This document shows positions 18,075 through 27,107 of a stretch of DNA of 64,000 nt, piece by piece (the stretch's first letter is position 1; each line of letters begins with the position of its first letter). The position numbers and the translations under genes are program-made. Source of the stretch: JACCZH01 sp963729445 (GTDB lineage Bacteria > Chloroflexota > Chloroflexia > Thermomicrobiales > CFX8); contig CAVSNU010000005.1 of NCBI GenBank assembly GCA_963729445.1, positions 62,001 to 126,000 on the forward strand, given 5' to 3'. The notes beneath the pieces are model-generated. The model worked only from the letters and a program-made list of their open reading frames with translations, was not told the origin of the DNA and ran no database searches.

Positions 18075-18899
18075 CTAGCGCCACGCCGAGAATCTTTGCT
18101 CGATCTTGCCGGTGAGTGCCATCAGGACGGTGCCGAGCAGCGCGTAGATGACGACGACCGCAATCATACGGTCCACCCGAAAATACGAGACGTCCGTCTG
18201 GATCATGCCGCCGAGGCCGGTGAGATCGAGAAAGATCTCGGCGATCACGACGCCGATCAACGCCCGCCCGATGCCGATGCGCATGCCGGCGATGATGTAG
18301 GGTACCGCGCCCGGCAGAATGGCGTGTCGAACGAGCTGTTGCTCGCTTGCGCCGAAGGATTTCGCAACCTCGATGAGGTCCTGACGAGCGTTGCGAATGC
18401 CGGTCGACGTGTTGATCATGATGGGAATGAACGTTCCGATGACTACCAGGAAGAGGCGCCCAGTATCGCCCACCCCGAACCAGAGGATGATCAGCGGGAT
18501 AATCACGACGCGCGGGGTGGCGTAGATCGCCTCAATATACGGATTAAGAATCGTCTCCAGCAACGGGATGCGGCCAATGAGGACGCCTCCAACGAGCCCA
18601 ATCGCTGCCGAGATCGAGAACCCGATTGCCAGCGTCTGCAACGTTGTCAGGAGCGCCGGCCAGAGCTCCCCAGAGGTGAACAGCTCCCGGTAGGCCAGAA
18701 CGACCTTCCATGGGGCTGGAAAGAGGAGCGGATCGATCCTCCCGGACATCCATTGCCAGAGCGCGATGAACAGGCAGAACGCGATCGCTGGAAAAATGAT
18801 GGTCGGACGGGCAAAGAAATAATAGATGCGTCGGAGGGGTCCGGACCTCGGGCCGGGCGCTCCCCGTTCGCTCGTGAATGTAACCGGTTGAGCGCTCAT
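18075..18899 (-). CDS. ABC transporter permease, NitT/TauT (SsuC/TauC) family
   Basis: 274 residues from the ATG at 18899 (GAGAGA upstream); an upstream in-frame start at 18965 has no ribosome site. About six transmembrane helices. The EAA loop that contacts the ATPase is clear (EVAKSFGASEQQLVRHAILPG, late third of the protein). It is the last gene of the leftward operon and follows the substrate-binding protein gene after a 170-base gap with a stem-loop. It is a paralogue of the permease at 20452-21231, so the importer may use a permease heterodimer, or two alternative permeases with one ATPase. Confidence 0.9.
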   Translation of the reverse strand: MSAQPVTFTSERGAPGPRSGPLRRIYYFFARPTIIFPAIAFCLFIALWQWMSGRIDPLLFPAPWKVVLAYRELFTSGELWPALLTTLQTLAIGFSISAAIGLVGGVLIGRIPLLETILNPYIEAIYATPRVVIIPLIILWFGVGDTGRLFLVVIGTFIPIMINTSTGIRNARQDLIEVAKSFGASEQQLVRHAILPGAVPYIIAGMRIGIGRALIGVVIAEIFLDLTGLGGMIQTDVSYFRVDRMIAVVVIYALLGTVLMALTGKIEQRFSAWR

Positions 18900-18977
18900 A
18901 CTGCATTCTCTCTCATCGCTTGGAACCACTTCATTTGCCAAATATCCTGTTGTGCCGGAGATCAAACGGTTATCGTA

Positions 18978-19004
18978 TGCGCCCCGGCAGAGTGCCGGAG
19001 CGCA
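18978..19004 (-). other. Stem-loop between binding-protein and permease genes
   Basis: A 12-bp stem with one mismatch (18978-18989 against 18993-19004) and a GAG triloop lies just after the substrate-binding protein stop. No U run follows on the minus strand. Such intercistronic hairpins are known to protect binding-protein mRNA from 3' decay; that role is an inference here. Confidence 0.45.
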
Positions 19005-19069
19005 TAAGACTGAACCGGGAAATCGTTTCTACTGGCTACACATCGACGCTGCGTGCCGGAAGTACAGGC

Positions 19070-20326
19070 CTACTGCCCGCATCCCGCCGCTGCCGCATCT
19101 TCCAGGAACGAGCGGTCGACAAGATCCGCGCCTTCGACCGGGGAGGTAATATCACCGTTCTCCAGCATGATATCGGCGACTTCCTGAACACCTTCTGGTT
19201 CGAGCAGGTCGGCGACATCGGTGGGATACATGTCGATCTCAATCAGCATGTCATAGAGGGCGCCCGTTGCTTCCTCGGTTGCTCCCTCAACGTTCTCCAG
19301 TGTGTACGCGATGAACTCCTCCTTGCTGGAGTTGACCCACTTGTAGGTTTCCAGGTTCGCGCAGGCAAGCGCGAACATGACGTCTGGGTTCTCGGCAGCA
19401 AAAGTCTTGGTGGTATTGATGCCAGACTTGGTGGAGCTTTCGACTAGCTCAGTCATGAACACGAGGCCGGTAACATCCTCGCTACGGCGCTGGAGCTCAA
19501 ACCAGTCACTGAGGAAGATCGTGGCCGCATCGACGCGTCCCGCCAGCAGTGCGGCCGCTCGGTCTCCACTGCCGCCAATCTGCACGAAGTTGACGTCGTC
19601 TAGCGCAAGACCATTCTTCTTCACTGCCAGGCGGGAGAGCAGCGTATCGTACCCGGCCGGTCCGGACATGCCGATCGACTTGCCTTTGAGGTCGGCGACC
19701 GAGGTGATATCGCTCTTCGACACGAGCACGTAGTCCATCTTGTCCTGGGTGCTCGCAACGGCAACGATGTCGGCGCCGGCTGCAGCGCCGAGGATCAGCT
19801 CGTCGGTACCGCCGCCGGCGAGGTCAGTCTGGCCCGCGATCAGTGCCTGCACGCCGGTGGTGCTGGTCAGCTCGATCATGTCGAGCTCGGCACCCCACTC
19901 CTCCAGGAGGTCGACCATGTAGAAGGTGATCATCGACAGGGCGGACGGCTGCGCGGTCGTCAGTCGCAGCTTGACGCCGGACAGGTCGATCGCGGCGGCG
20001 GGGTCTTCGCCCTGTGCCTGATCCGGGGTTCCCTCGGCGTCACCACCTGCAGTGGTTGCTTCCGCAGTCGCGTCGTCACCTTCGGCGGTTGCTTCCGCAG
20101 TGGCGTCACCTTCGCTGGTTGCTTCTGCAGTCGCATCGCCCTCGGAATCGTCGGTGGTCTCTGTTGCATCAGAGGAATCGGCCGCAGCAGTGGTGGCGGT
20201 CGGCTCGGCGTCGTTCCCGGAATCGTCATCTGAACCACAGGCGGCGATCAAGCCGGACAATAGCATCAGAGCGATGAACAGCCGGAGGCTCTTCATCAAC
20301 CCTGCATTACCTGTCACACGAACCAT
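19070..20326 (-). CDS. ABC transporter substrate-binding lipoprotein, NMT1/SsuA-like
   Basis: 418 residues from the ATG at 20326 behind GGGAGGA. A lipoprotein signal ends in LIAAC (Cys30), anchoring it outside the membrane. A ~75-residue Asp/Glu/Ala/Thr-rich linker with 10-residue tandem repeats follows. The periplasmic-binding fold (residues ~115-410) shows NMT1/THI5-like features: a GVQALIAGQTDLAGGG loop, DLKGKSIGM, and GRVDAATIF. These belong to the NitT/TauT importers for sulfonates, nitrate, thiamine precursors and similar small organic molecules. The substrate should be the compound handled by the molybdenum hydroxylase encoded upstream in the same operon. Confidence 0.9.
   Translation of the reverse strand: MVRVTGNAGLMKSLRLFIALMLLSGLIAACGSDDDSGNDAEPTATTAAADSSDATETTDDSEGDATAEATSEGDATAEATAEGDDATAEATTAGGDAEGTPDQAQGEDPAAAIDLSGVKLRLTTAQPSALSMITFYMVDLLEEWGAELDMIELTSTTGVQALIAGQTDLAGGGTDELILGAAAGADIVAVASTQDKMDYVLVSKSDITSVADLKGKSIGMSGPAGYDTLLSRLAVKKNGLALDDVNFVQIGGSGDRAAALLAGRVDAATIFLSDWFELQRRSEDVTGLVFMTELVESSTKSGINTTKTFAAENPDVMFALACANLETYKWVNSSKEEFIAYTLENVEGATEEATGALYDMLIEIDMYPTDVADLLEPEGVQEVADIMLENGDITSPVEGADLVDRSFLEDAAAAGCGQ
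20051..20140. repeat. Three tandem 30-base repeats inside the binding-protein linker
   Basis: Three consecutive 30-base units (20051-20080, 20081-20110, 20111-20140) differ at a few positions and encode variants of EGDATAEAT on the minus strand. They form the flexible linker between the lipid anchor and the binding domain. Copy number could vary between strains. Confidence 0.75.
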
Positions 20327-20451
20327 GTAGTGTTCCTCCCGATAATCTTCGTGGGTCAAATAGCTGGACCCAAGAGCAGCATCATGTGCGTTTTGTGTGC
20401 GAGCTACACACGGCAGTCTTCTGCTGGGCTTCTCCGTTCACCTCCCTGTTG

Positions 20452-21231
20452 CTATACGGTTCTCCATGGAGCGACACGTCGCTCGATGACGCCCACCAAC
20501 TTGGACAACCCTATCCCCAAGATAGGCAAGATTAAGATGGACGCGATGAGGTAATCGGTGATGAAGCGCGATCCGTACCCCGAGATGAGTCCGCCGATTC
20601 CGCCGAGCCGGAGATAGACTTCCGCCACGGACATTCCGACGACGGCGCGGCCAATACTCAGGCGCAAGCCCGCGAAAATGAACGGTACGGAGGACGGCAG
20701 AATGACCTGCAGCAGCGTCTTCAGCCGGGACGCGCCAAAGGACTTGGCAACGTCAATCAGATCGTTGGGCGCGGTGCGCACTCCGGTTGTCACGTTGTAG
20801 AGCATCGGGAAGAAGGCAGACTCGAAGACGACAAGGACTTTCCCGGTCGTACCGAAGCCAAACCAGACCAGAATGATGGGTACCATGGCGATACTCGGCG
20901 TGGCATACAACGCCGACAGGTATGGGCTCAGCGTCAGATCGGCGACTCGTGAGCGCCCCACGAGCACGCCGAGGACGAGCGCCAGTGACGCCCCCAGGGC
21001 GAAGCCCATGCCCAGCAGCTTCAGGCTGGGCAGGAGTGCGTCCATGAGCTTGCCGCTCGACAAGAGATCCCAGAACGCCTTCATGACTTGCGAGCCGGGA
21101 GGGAGAATGAGCGGGTTTCTCGCCCGTCCATAGGCTTCCCATATTCCGATGAAGAGCGCCAGGAAAGCGAGCTGCGCGCCGATCCGAAAGCCCCGGCTCT
21201 CGTTGAGCGCGGCGGCACTAGGTAGTCGCAT
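20452..21231 (-). CDS. ABC transporter permease, NitT/TauT family
   Basis: 259 residues, about six helices, with the EAA loop DVAKSFGASRLKTLLQVILPS in the second half. Its ATG overlaps the end of the ATPase gene by 14 bases, so the two are translationally linked. The substrate-binding protein gene starts 125 bases further on. Together with the ATPase (21218-22087), the binding protein and the second permease it forms one import system. Confidence 0.91.
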   Translation of the reverse strand: MRLPSAAALNESRGFRIGAQLAFLALFIGIWEAYGRARNPLILPPGSQVMKAFWDLLSSGKLMDALLPSLKLLGMGFALGASLALVLGVLVGRSRVADLTLSPYLSALYATPSIAMVPIILVWFGFGTTGKVLVVFESAFFPMLYNVTTGVRTAPNDLIDVAKSFGASRLKTLLQVILPSSVPFIFAGLRLSIGRAVVGMSVAEVYLRLGGIGGLISGYGSRFITDYLIASILILPILGIGLSKLVGVIERRVAPWRTV

Positions 21232-22087
21232 CGACGCCCGCTTCCCGTTCTTCTTCTATGAGGTCTCCGCGCAGCATGGCCCAGATCTGGCGGCGTACCT
21301 CGATGAAGCGCGGATGGCCCCGCACGTCATACTCCCAGCGCGGCCGGGGCAGATCCACTTCGATCACCTCACGAACCCGTCCGGGCTGGCGGGTCAGGAC
21401 GACAATCCGGTCGGCCAGATAGACCGCCTCGTCCAGATCGTGGGTGATGAAGAGAACCGTCTTCTGGCTTGCGGCCCAGATGCGCGTCAGCTCTTCCTGC
21501 ATGAGCTCACGCGTCTGCGCATCGATTGCGCCGAACGGCTCATCCATGAGCAGGATCTCCGGGTCCGTCGCCAGTGCGCGGGCCAATCCAACGCGCTGCT
21601 GCATGCCCCCGGAGAGCTGGTGCGGATAGCTCTCCGCGAACTTCTTCAAGCCGACCATCTCAAGATGCTCGAGACAGCGCCGGCGAACCTCTTCCTTGGG
21701 CAGCTTCCGGATCTGAAGCGGGAAGGCGACGTTGTCTATGACCGTTTTCCAGGGGAAGAGCCCGAAACTCTGGAAGACGATGGCCCGATCCGGGCCAGGC
21801 CCGGTGACCGGGACATCGTTGATCCGAACGCTGCCGCCCTGATGATCGGTGAGCCCTCCAATAATCCTCAGGAGCGTCGTCTTCCCGCAGCCGCTCGGCC
21901 CGATGACTGCCAGGAACTCGCCGTCACGAATCTCCAGATTGATATCGTCCAGGGCGTGGACATCGTGGTCGACGCCGCTCTTGGACCAGGTGAATCGCTT
22001 CTGCACCCCGTCGATGACGATCTTGGGGCGGGCGGATGAGGTCTCATAGACGCCTCCGCCCCTGGTGCTTCCTTTTGAACCTGTCAC
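21218..22087 (-). CDS. ABC transporter ATP-binding protein, SsuB/TauB family
   Basis: 289 residues. I start it at the GTG at 22087, where GTGA overlaps the stop codon of the iron-sulfur subunit gene and AGGGAGA lies upstream. Earlier in-frame ATG codons run inside that gene. Motifs in order: Walker A GPSGCGKTT, Q loop VFQSFGLFPW, signature LSGGMQQR, Walker B ILLMDEPFGAID and switch His in FITHDLDEA. This is a complete NitT/TauT-class importer ATPase. The coupling to molybdenum-hydroxylase genes by stop/start overlap shows that uptake and oxidation are made together. Confidence 0.93.
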   Translation of the reverse strand: MTGSKGSTRGGGVYETSSARPKIVIDGVQKRFTWSKSGVDHDVHALDDINLEIRDGEFLAVIGPSGCGKTTLLRIIGGLTDHQGGSVRINDVPVTGPGPDRAIVFQSFGLFPWKTVIDNVAFPLQIRKLPKEEVRRRCLEHLEMVGLKKFAESYPHQLSGGMQQRVGLARALATDPEILLMDEPFGAIDAQTRELMQEELTRIWAASQKTVLFITHDLDEAVYLADRIVVLTRQPGRVREVIEVDLPRPRWEYDVRGHPRFIEVRRQIWAMLRGDLIEEEREAGVDATT

Positions 22088-22572
22088 TCTCGTCTCCCTG
22101 CGCTCGCAATGACGGACTGGATCGCTTCGATCACCTGAGGATGCGACCCGCACCGGCACAAGTTCCCGGCGAGGTACTCCCGGATCTCGGATACATCGGG
22201 TTGCGGGTTCTCCTCAAGCAGACTGCGCGCGCTGAGCACCATTGCCGGCGTGCAGTAGGAACACTGGAACGCGCTGTGCTCGACAAAGGCTTGCTGCACC
22301 GGGTCGGTGACCTCCCCGTCAACAAGCAGCCCTTCCGCGGTGGTGATCTGCTTGCCCTCGTTCAACACGGTCAAGCTCAGACAGGCGCTCACCGGCAGCC
22401 CATCAACCAGAACGGTGCAGACTCCGCAGATACCGATGTTGCAGGTACTGCGCATGCTCATCAGTCCCAGTTCACGTCGCAGCGTCGTCAATAACGTTTC
22501 GTCGTTCGCCACCGTCACAGGGTGGTCTACACCGTTGACGTGCAGCCGTACGGTCGACTGTTCTGTGTTCAC
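22084..22572 (-). CDS. Molybdenum hydroxylase (2Fe-2S) small subunit (CoxS/XdhC-type)
   Basis: 162 residues. An N-terminal plant-type ferredoxin domain holds the first 2Fe-2S cluster through C44, C49, C52 and C64. A C-terminal helical domain holds the second through C104, C107, C139 and C141 (QCSYCTPAM and LCRCG). The eight cysteines and the length are those of CO dehydrogenase and xanthine oxidase family small subunits, which pass electrons from the Mo site to FAD. The ATG overlaps the large-subunit stop (ATGA), and its own stop overlaps the ABC ATPase start. Confidence 0.93.
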   Translation of the reverse strand: MNTEQSTVRLHVNGVDHPVTVANDETLLTTLRRELGLMSMRSTCNIGICGVCTVLVDGLPVSACLSLTVLNEGKQITTAEGLLVDGEVTDPVQQAFVEHSAFQCSYCTPAMVLSARSLLEENPQPDVSEIREYLAGNLCRCGSHPQVIEAIQSVIASAGRRE

Positions 22573-24869
22573 GCCTTCTCCGTCTCTGTCGCGTTGTGTA
22601 GCGCCGTGTACACTCGTTCGGCCGTCATGGGCAGGTCGTAGATGCGCACTCCTGTCGCGTGAAACAGGGCATTGCCGATAGCAGGGGCGACGACCGGCAG
22701 CGTCATCTCGCCGACACCGTGAATCTCTGCGTCGGGGTCATCGCTCTCAAGCGAGCGGCTGGTCATCTCCAGCGGCAAGTCGAGAAACGAGGGGATCATA
22801 TAGTCAGAGAGGTTCGGGTTAACGAGCTGGCCGCTGTCGAGGACGTACTCCTCGAACAGCGCCGGGCCCACGCCCATAATGACGTTGCCCTCATTCTGTT
22901 GTCGCACCATCACGGGGTTGAGGATCTTTCCGGCGTACGACGCCGCGTGGCAGCGCAGAATGGTGATCTTGCCAGTAGAGGTATCGACCTCGATCTCGAC
23001 GCCGAAGGCGCCCTCATGCCAGTGCACCGTCGCGATCCCCTGGCCCTTTTCGTCCAGGACTCCATGCCCCTTCGGGCTCTGGAACGTTCCCGCGCCGCGG
23101 ACTGCTTCGATACCGGCCTGCTGCAGCACGGTCTGATAGCTCAGGCTGATCTCCGGGTTGCCGACAACGCTGATGCGTCCGGGCGCTACCTCAACGTCAT
23201 CGACGCTGACTTCAAGCAGCGGCGCCGCAATGCGCGCCAGCTGTTGCTTGATGTCCGTCGACGCCTCCCGGAGCGCAAAGCTCATTGAATAGGCGGTGCG
23301 GCTGGAGCTCGTCGTCGTATCGAACGGCGTTTCAAACGTGTCGGGCTGGATCGCCTCGATCCGCTCCAGCGGAACGCCGAGCTCGTCAGCAACGAACTGC
23401 AGGAGCGTCGTACGCGCCCCCTGTCCCATTTCGACGCTGCTTGAGAAGACGTTGCACCCACCGCGGTCATCCACCTCGACGTACGCCTCTGACCGCGACG
23501 GAGTGGCCGTGTGTTTGATCAGCAGCGCAACACCTTTGCCGCGCACCACGCCGCCGCCGGCCGTCGCCTGGCGAACGTGACCGTCTTCCGGCTGCCAGTC
23601 GATGGCCTGGGAAACCTCGTCGAGCAGGTCGAGGTAATGCACGTGGGGGAACATCTCGCCGGTGGCATAGGTGTCACCGTCGCGCAGCAGATTCTTGCGG
23701 CGCACCTCAACCGGGTCGAGCCCGAGGTCGGCCGCGATCTCGTCGAGCTGCTGCTCGTAGGCCCAGCACACCTGTGACGTCATCGCGCCACGAAACGGTC
23801 CGGTCGGAACGGTGTTCGTGTAGAACGCCCTCGACGTCACGCGCACGTTGGGCGTGCGATATGGTCCCGGCGCGCGCACCATCCCCTGCTGGGTCGCACC
23901 CGGGGATGAGACGGCGTAGGCACCTGCATTCCAGAGGACATCGACCTCGCGAGCCACGAAGGTGCCGTCGTGCTTTACCCCGGTCTTGATGCGCACCGTT
24001 GCGGCGTGCTTGGCGATAGTCTGGAACACCTCTTCGCGGGTGAGCGCGATGCGCACCGGCCGCTGCGCTTTGAGCGCGGCGCAGACGGCCATTGGCTCAA
24101 TCTTGACGCCGCCCTTCGCCCCGTAGCCGCCACCGAGGTTGAACGTCATGACGCGGACTTTTTCCGGTGTCGTCTGCAAGAGCTTCACGATTCCCGCATG
24201 GACGCCGTGCGGCGACTGGGTCGAGGTCCAGACGTGCATGCAGCCGTCGTCGTCCATGTGGGCAACCGAGACGTGCGGTTCCATCGGAACATGGTTTGCA
24301 GAGGGGCTGGTGTACGTGCCTTCGTAAACGCGGTCGGCCGCGTTCCAACCTGCGTCAAGGTCGCCGTGCTCGAGCAACCAGCTCCCGCACCCATTGTCGG
24401 GCCAGGAATCGTGGAGGACCGGGGCTCCGGGAAGCGCCGCCTCCCCAGCGTCGACGACGAACGGTAGCTCCTCGTAGTCGACATCAACGAGCAGGAGAGC
24501 CTCAGCGGCGATCTCTTCCGTCTCAGCCACAACGACGGCGACGGCATCGCCAACGTAACGTACCTTATCGATCGCCACCACCGGCTGATCTTCGCGCCGC
24601 TGTCCATACAAGGGGTGCAGGCCGCTGTCTGGTCCGAGGTCGTCACCGGTCAAGACGGCGATCACCCCGGGAAGCGCCAGCGCCGCGGAGGTATCAATGC
24701 TCTTGATTCTGGCGTGCGGAACGGGGCTCCGCACAACGCGCCCGTGCGCGAGATTGGGAACCTCATGATTGAGCGTGAACTTCAGGGTTCCGGCGACGCG
24801 CTCGGCCGCGTCGAGCATCGGCATCGAGCGCCCGACCCAGGGCTGTTCAGCTTCGGTCATCTCAGGCAA
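22569..24869 (-). CDS. Molybdenum hydroxylase large (molybdopterin-binding) subunit, xanthine dehydrogenase family
   Basis: 766 residues. An aldehyde oxidase/xanthine dehydrogenase a/b hammerhead domain (residues ~20-135) precedes the molybdopterin cytosine dinucleotide-binding domains. Visible motifs are GGGYGAKGG, the FRGAMTSQV loop, VEMGQGARTTLLQ and the catalytic base E721 in HGVGEMTLP. The AYRCSFR loop that carries the Cu-binding Cys of true CO dehydrogenase is absent: that position reads GPFRGAMTS. It is therefore more likely to hydroxylate an aromatic or N-heterocyclic substrate, or an aldehyde, than to oxidise CO. It overlaps both neighbours by a few bases. Confidence 0.92.
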   Translation of the reverse strand: MPEMTEAEQPWVGRSMPMLDAAERVAGTLKFTLNHEVPNLAHGRVVRSPVPHARIKSIDTSAALALPGVIAVLTGDDLGPDSGLHPLYGQRREDQPVVAIDKVRYVGDAVAVVVAETEEIAAEALLLVDVDYEELPFVVDAGEAALPGAPVLHDSWPDNGCGSWLLEHGDLDAGWNAADRVYEGTYTSPSANHVPMEPHVSVAHMDDDGCMHVWTSTQSPHGVHAGIVKLLQTTPEKVRVMTFNLGGGYGAKGGVKIEPMAVCAALKAQRPVRIALTREEVFQTIAKHAATVRIKTGVKHDGTFVAREVDVLWNAGAYAVSSPGATQQGMVRAPGPYRTPNVRVTSRAFYTNTVPTGPFRGAMTSQVCWAYEQQLDEIAADLGLDPVEVRRKNLLRDGDTYATGEMFPHVHYLDLLDEVSQAIDWQPEDGHVRQATAGGGVVRGKGVALLIKHTATPSRSEAYVEVDDRGGCNVFSSSVEMGQGARTTLLQFVADELGVPLERIEAIQPDTFETPFDTTTSSSRTAYSMSFALREASTDIKQQLARIAAPLLEVSVDDVEVAPGRISVVGNPEISLSYQTVLQQAGIEAVRGAGTFQSPKGHGVLDEKGQGIATVHWHEGAFGVEIEVDTSTGKITILRCHAASYAGKILNPVMVRQQNEGNVIMGVGPALFEEYVLDSGQLVNPNLSDYMIPSFLDLPLEMTSRSLESDDPDAEIHGVGEMTLPVVAPAIGNALFHATGVRIYDLPMTAERVYTALHNATETEKA

Positions 24870-25722
24870 CCTCTCCCTCGCTCGTCAGTGCCGTGAGCGC
24901 ACGGGCTACGAAGACCCGTGTCATCTGGCGGCGATACCACTCGCTTCCGCGCAGGTCGTCGAGCGCCTCGATCGCTTCGGCGTATCCATCCGCAATGCCC
25001 GCGATCGTCGTCGCGTCCAGTGACCCGCCCAGGGCGATCTCTTCTAGCTCCGGAAATCGCTGTGGTGTCGCTGCTGCCGCGCCAACCGCGACGCGTAGCT
25101 CCTCGACGGTCGTACCGTCCCCGGCAAGGCGCAGGCACGCGGCCACCCCTACGCAGGGGCGATCCTCCGACGAGCGGCTGCGGTACTTGAGGTAAACCTG
25201 CCGTAATGGGGGGTCGGACGTGGGGATCTCGATCGCCGTGATGACCTCGGCGGATTCGAGCGACGTGCTGTAGAAGCCGGTCAACAGATCCTCAACGCTC
25301 GACGTGCGCGTCCCGGCCGGGCCAAGGATCTCCACTGTTGCCCCCAGCGCCACGAGCGTGGCTGGCGGGTCGGAGGCGTAGTCGGCCTCGGCGAGGTTAC
25401 CGCCCAGGGTCGCGACGTTCCGGATCCGGACATTGCCGACCACCTCGCAGGCGTGGGCGAGCGCCGGGAGGGCATGCTGGATAGATGGGTCCTTTGCGAC
25501 CTCACGCAGCGTGGTCGTCGCGCCGATCGTGATCCGGTCGTTGTGGACCACCACGCCGTGCAACGCAGCGATGCGCTGCGTGCTGACGAGTTGTTCCGGG
25601 AAGACCAGCCCCTGTTGCATCATCAGGACGAGCGCAGTGCCGCCGGAGATGATCTTTGTGTCCTCAGCGTCTGCCAGGGTCGCAACAAGGTCTTCTAATG
25701 CGGTGGGTTGATGCAGCTTCAT
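24862..25722 (-). CDS. Molybdenum hydroxylase FAD-binding medium subunit (CoxM-type)
   Basis: 286 residues from the ATG at 25722, two bases after the CoxG-like stop; a GTG at 25740 is the alternative. The FAD-binding PCMH fold shows the two pyrophosphate-contacting segments, ISGGTALVLMM near residue 30 and the conserved TLGGNLAEADYASDPP near residue 105. A CO dehydrogenase flavoprotein C-terminal domain follows (YLKYRSRSSEDRPCVGVA). It accepts electrons from the 2Fe-2S subunit and passes them to a quinone or other acceptor. It overlaps the large subunit gene by 8 bases. Confidence 0.92.
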   Translation of the reverse strand: MKLHQPTALEDLVATLADAEDTKIISGGTALVLMMQQGLVFPEQLVSTQRIAALHGVVVHNDRITIGATTTLREVAKDPSIQHALPALAHACEVVGNVRIRNVATLGGNLAEADYASDPPATLVALGATVEILGPAGTRTSSVEDLLTGFYSTSLESAEVITAIEIPTSDPPLRQVYLKYRSRSSEDRPCVGVAACLRLAGDGTTVEELRVAVGAAAATPQRFPELEEIALGGSLDATTIAGIADGYAEAIEALDDLRGSEWYRRQMTRVFVARALTALTSEGEVA

Positions 25723-25723
25723 G

Positions 25724-26296
25724 TTAATTCTGATCTCCACGGCGGCGAACGCCCTTGAACTTCTCCGCCGCCCCCTTTGCCATGCCGCGCATCGCGATTG
25801 ATGTCAGGCTTGGAGCGTTGAGCTCGGTAGGTCCGACGTCCGCGTCGGGGTCGCCCATCGAGCGACTCTCCACGCAGCGCGCAAACTGGCCGATCATCTC
25901 GCCGGCGATCGACTGAATGACACCTGTGCCGAACTGACCGAGGCGGCCGCGAAGCGCCACGTCCGCCCGGCTCGTGATCGTCGTGACGTTTGGCTCTGTC
26001 TCTGCGAGGCGGGCCTCGAGCGCCACCTGGGCCTTACTGCCGGTTGCGCGGTCGCTGCCCTCACCGCTGGCAACGATCACATCAGGACTCTGGCTGCCAT
26101 CGATCGTGACTTCGCCGGTGAACGTCGCCCGGATCGGGCCGACTTTCGCCTTCAGGGTCGCCTTGTAGCTCCCCGATTCTGTCGCGGTAACGTCTTCAAC
26201 CCCTGGGACGCAATACAGCATGCGCTCGGGCGACAGGAGAAATGCCGCCACCTTGTCACGAGACGCGGCGATGGTAAATGTCTGCTCGATAATCAC
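25724..26296 (-). CDS. CoxG-family SRPBCC protein
   Basis: 190 residues from a GTG at 26296 (GAGAGGAA upstream). The START/SRPBCC fold of CO dehydrogenase subunit G is recognisable: an opening FTIAASRDKVAAFL, then CVPGVEDV, and a central VGPIRATFTGEV. CoxG-like proteins associate with molybdenum hydroxylase operons and are thought to help membrane attachment or maturation; they are not catalytic subunits. The tail of ~45 residues is basic. It sits between a FAH-fold hydrolase gene and the FAD subunit gene in the same operon. Confidence 0.87.
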   Translation of the reverse strand: MIIEQTFTIAASRDKVAAFLLSPERMLYCVPGVEDVTATESGSYKATLKAKVGPIRATFTGEVTIDGSQSPDVIVASGEGSDRATGSKAQVALEARLAETEPNVTTITSRADVALRGRLGQFGTGVIQSIAGEMIGQFARCVESRSMGDPDADVGPTELNAPSLTSIAMRGMAKGAAEKFKGVRRRGDQN

Positions 26297-26342
26297 TGCC
26301 TGTTCCTCTCCATCTCTCCGGAGAGATCGCCAAAATGGTTCG

Positions 26343-27107
26343 TCACGATGCTTGTCTCACCGTGTTGCGAAGCGTGCCGATGCCCTCGATCTGAATCTCG
26401 ATCACGTCACCGTCCACGACCGGTTGCGCGCCCAGCGGCGTGCCGGTGAGGATGACGTCCCCTGGCACCAGGGTCATCGTGCGGGTGATGTACTCGATAA
26501 TCTCCGGGATCTTGAAGATCAGGTCGTTGGTGCGGCCATCCTGCTGCAGCTCACCGTTCACGCAGACCTGAAGGGAGAGATCGCTCGGGTCGATCTCCGT
26601 CTCGATCCACGGGCCGAGCGGGCACAGGGTGTCACTGGCCTTGGCACGCGTCCAGTGCTGATCCGTCTGTTGCCAGTCGCGGACGGACATGTCATTGCCA
26701 CAGGTGTAGCCGAACACGTAATCAAAGGCCTTCTCGGCCGGGACCGCGGTCGCGGTCTTGCCGATGACGACGGTCATCTCGCCTTCGTATACGAAGGTCT
26801 CAATCCCGGCCGGGCGAATGATGTCGCCGCCGGGACCAACCACCGAGTTTGGTGTCTTCAGGAAGGGGACGGGCGAGGTCGGATAGTCCGAGCCGCGTGC
26901 CCGAACCGCGCTGTCGTAATTGCGCCCGATGCACAGGATTTTCGAAGGCTCGCATGGTGCGAGGAGCGACAGGTCGGCCAGATTGCCGACGACGTCACCC
27001 ACCTCATATTCGCCATAAATCGTGCCGGTCACCGACCGGACGGTTCCATCCGCGCCGGCCACGCCGTAGTGGGCCGTGTGCCCGTCCTCGTATCGAACAA
27101 ATCGCAT
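26343..27107 (-). CDS. Fumarylacetoacetate hydrolase family protein (first copy)
   Basis: 254 residues from the ATG at 27107, with GAGGGGA five bases upstream. The FAH fold is complete: ILCIGRNYDSAV near residue 62, FLKTPNSVVGPGG, the metal-ligand segment YEGEMTVVIG, the GYTCGNDMSVRDWQ motif, and LTGTPLGAQPV. Family members are Mg/Mn-dependent hydrolases, decarboxylases or hydratases of 2,4-diketo or 2-oxo acids in aromatic catabolism. It is the first gene of the leftward operon. It is paralogous to 28378-29142 on the other side of the regulator, but the two differ enough (SVRDWQQTD against SHRDYQRKD) to suggest different substrates. Confidence 0.91.
   Translation of the reverse strand: MRFVRYEDGHTAHYGVAGADGTVRSVTGTIYGEYEVGDVVGNLADLSLLAPCEPSKILCIGRNYDSAVRARGSDYPTSPVPFLKTPNSVVGPGGDIIRPAGIETFVYEGEMTVVIGKTATAVPAEKAFDYVFGYTCGNDMSVRDWQQTDQHWTRAKASDTLCPLGPWIETEIDPSDLSLQVCVNGELQQDGRTNDLIFKIPEIIEYITRTMTLVPGDVILTGTPLGAQPVVDGDVIEIQIEGIGTLRNTVRQAS

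Noticed and set aside
18039..19007. A 322-codon open frame on the plus strand
   Set aside because: It is the antisense of the DUF1294/permease region, with Arg/Asp/His-rich composition and no domain. The minus-strand permease has a full EAA motif and helices.
22084..25722. Aerobic CO dehydrogenase (coxMSL)
   Set aside because: The large subunit lacks the AYRCSFR loop with the Cu-binding Cys; the position reads GPFRGAMTS. It is kept as a general molybdenum hydroxylase.
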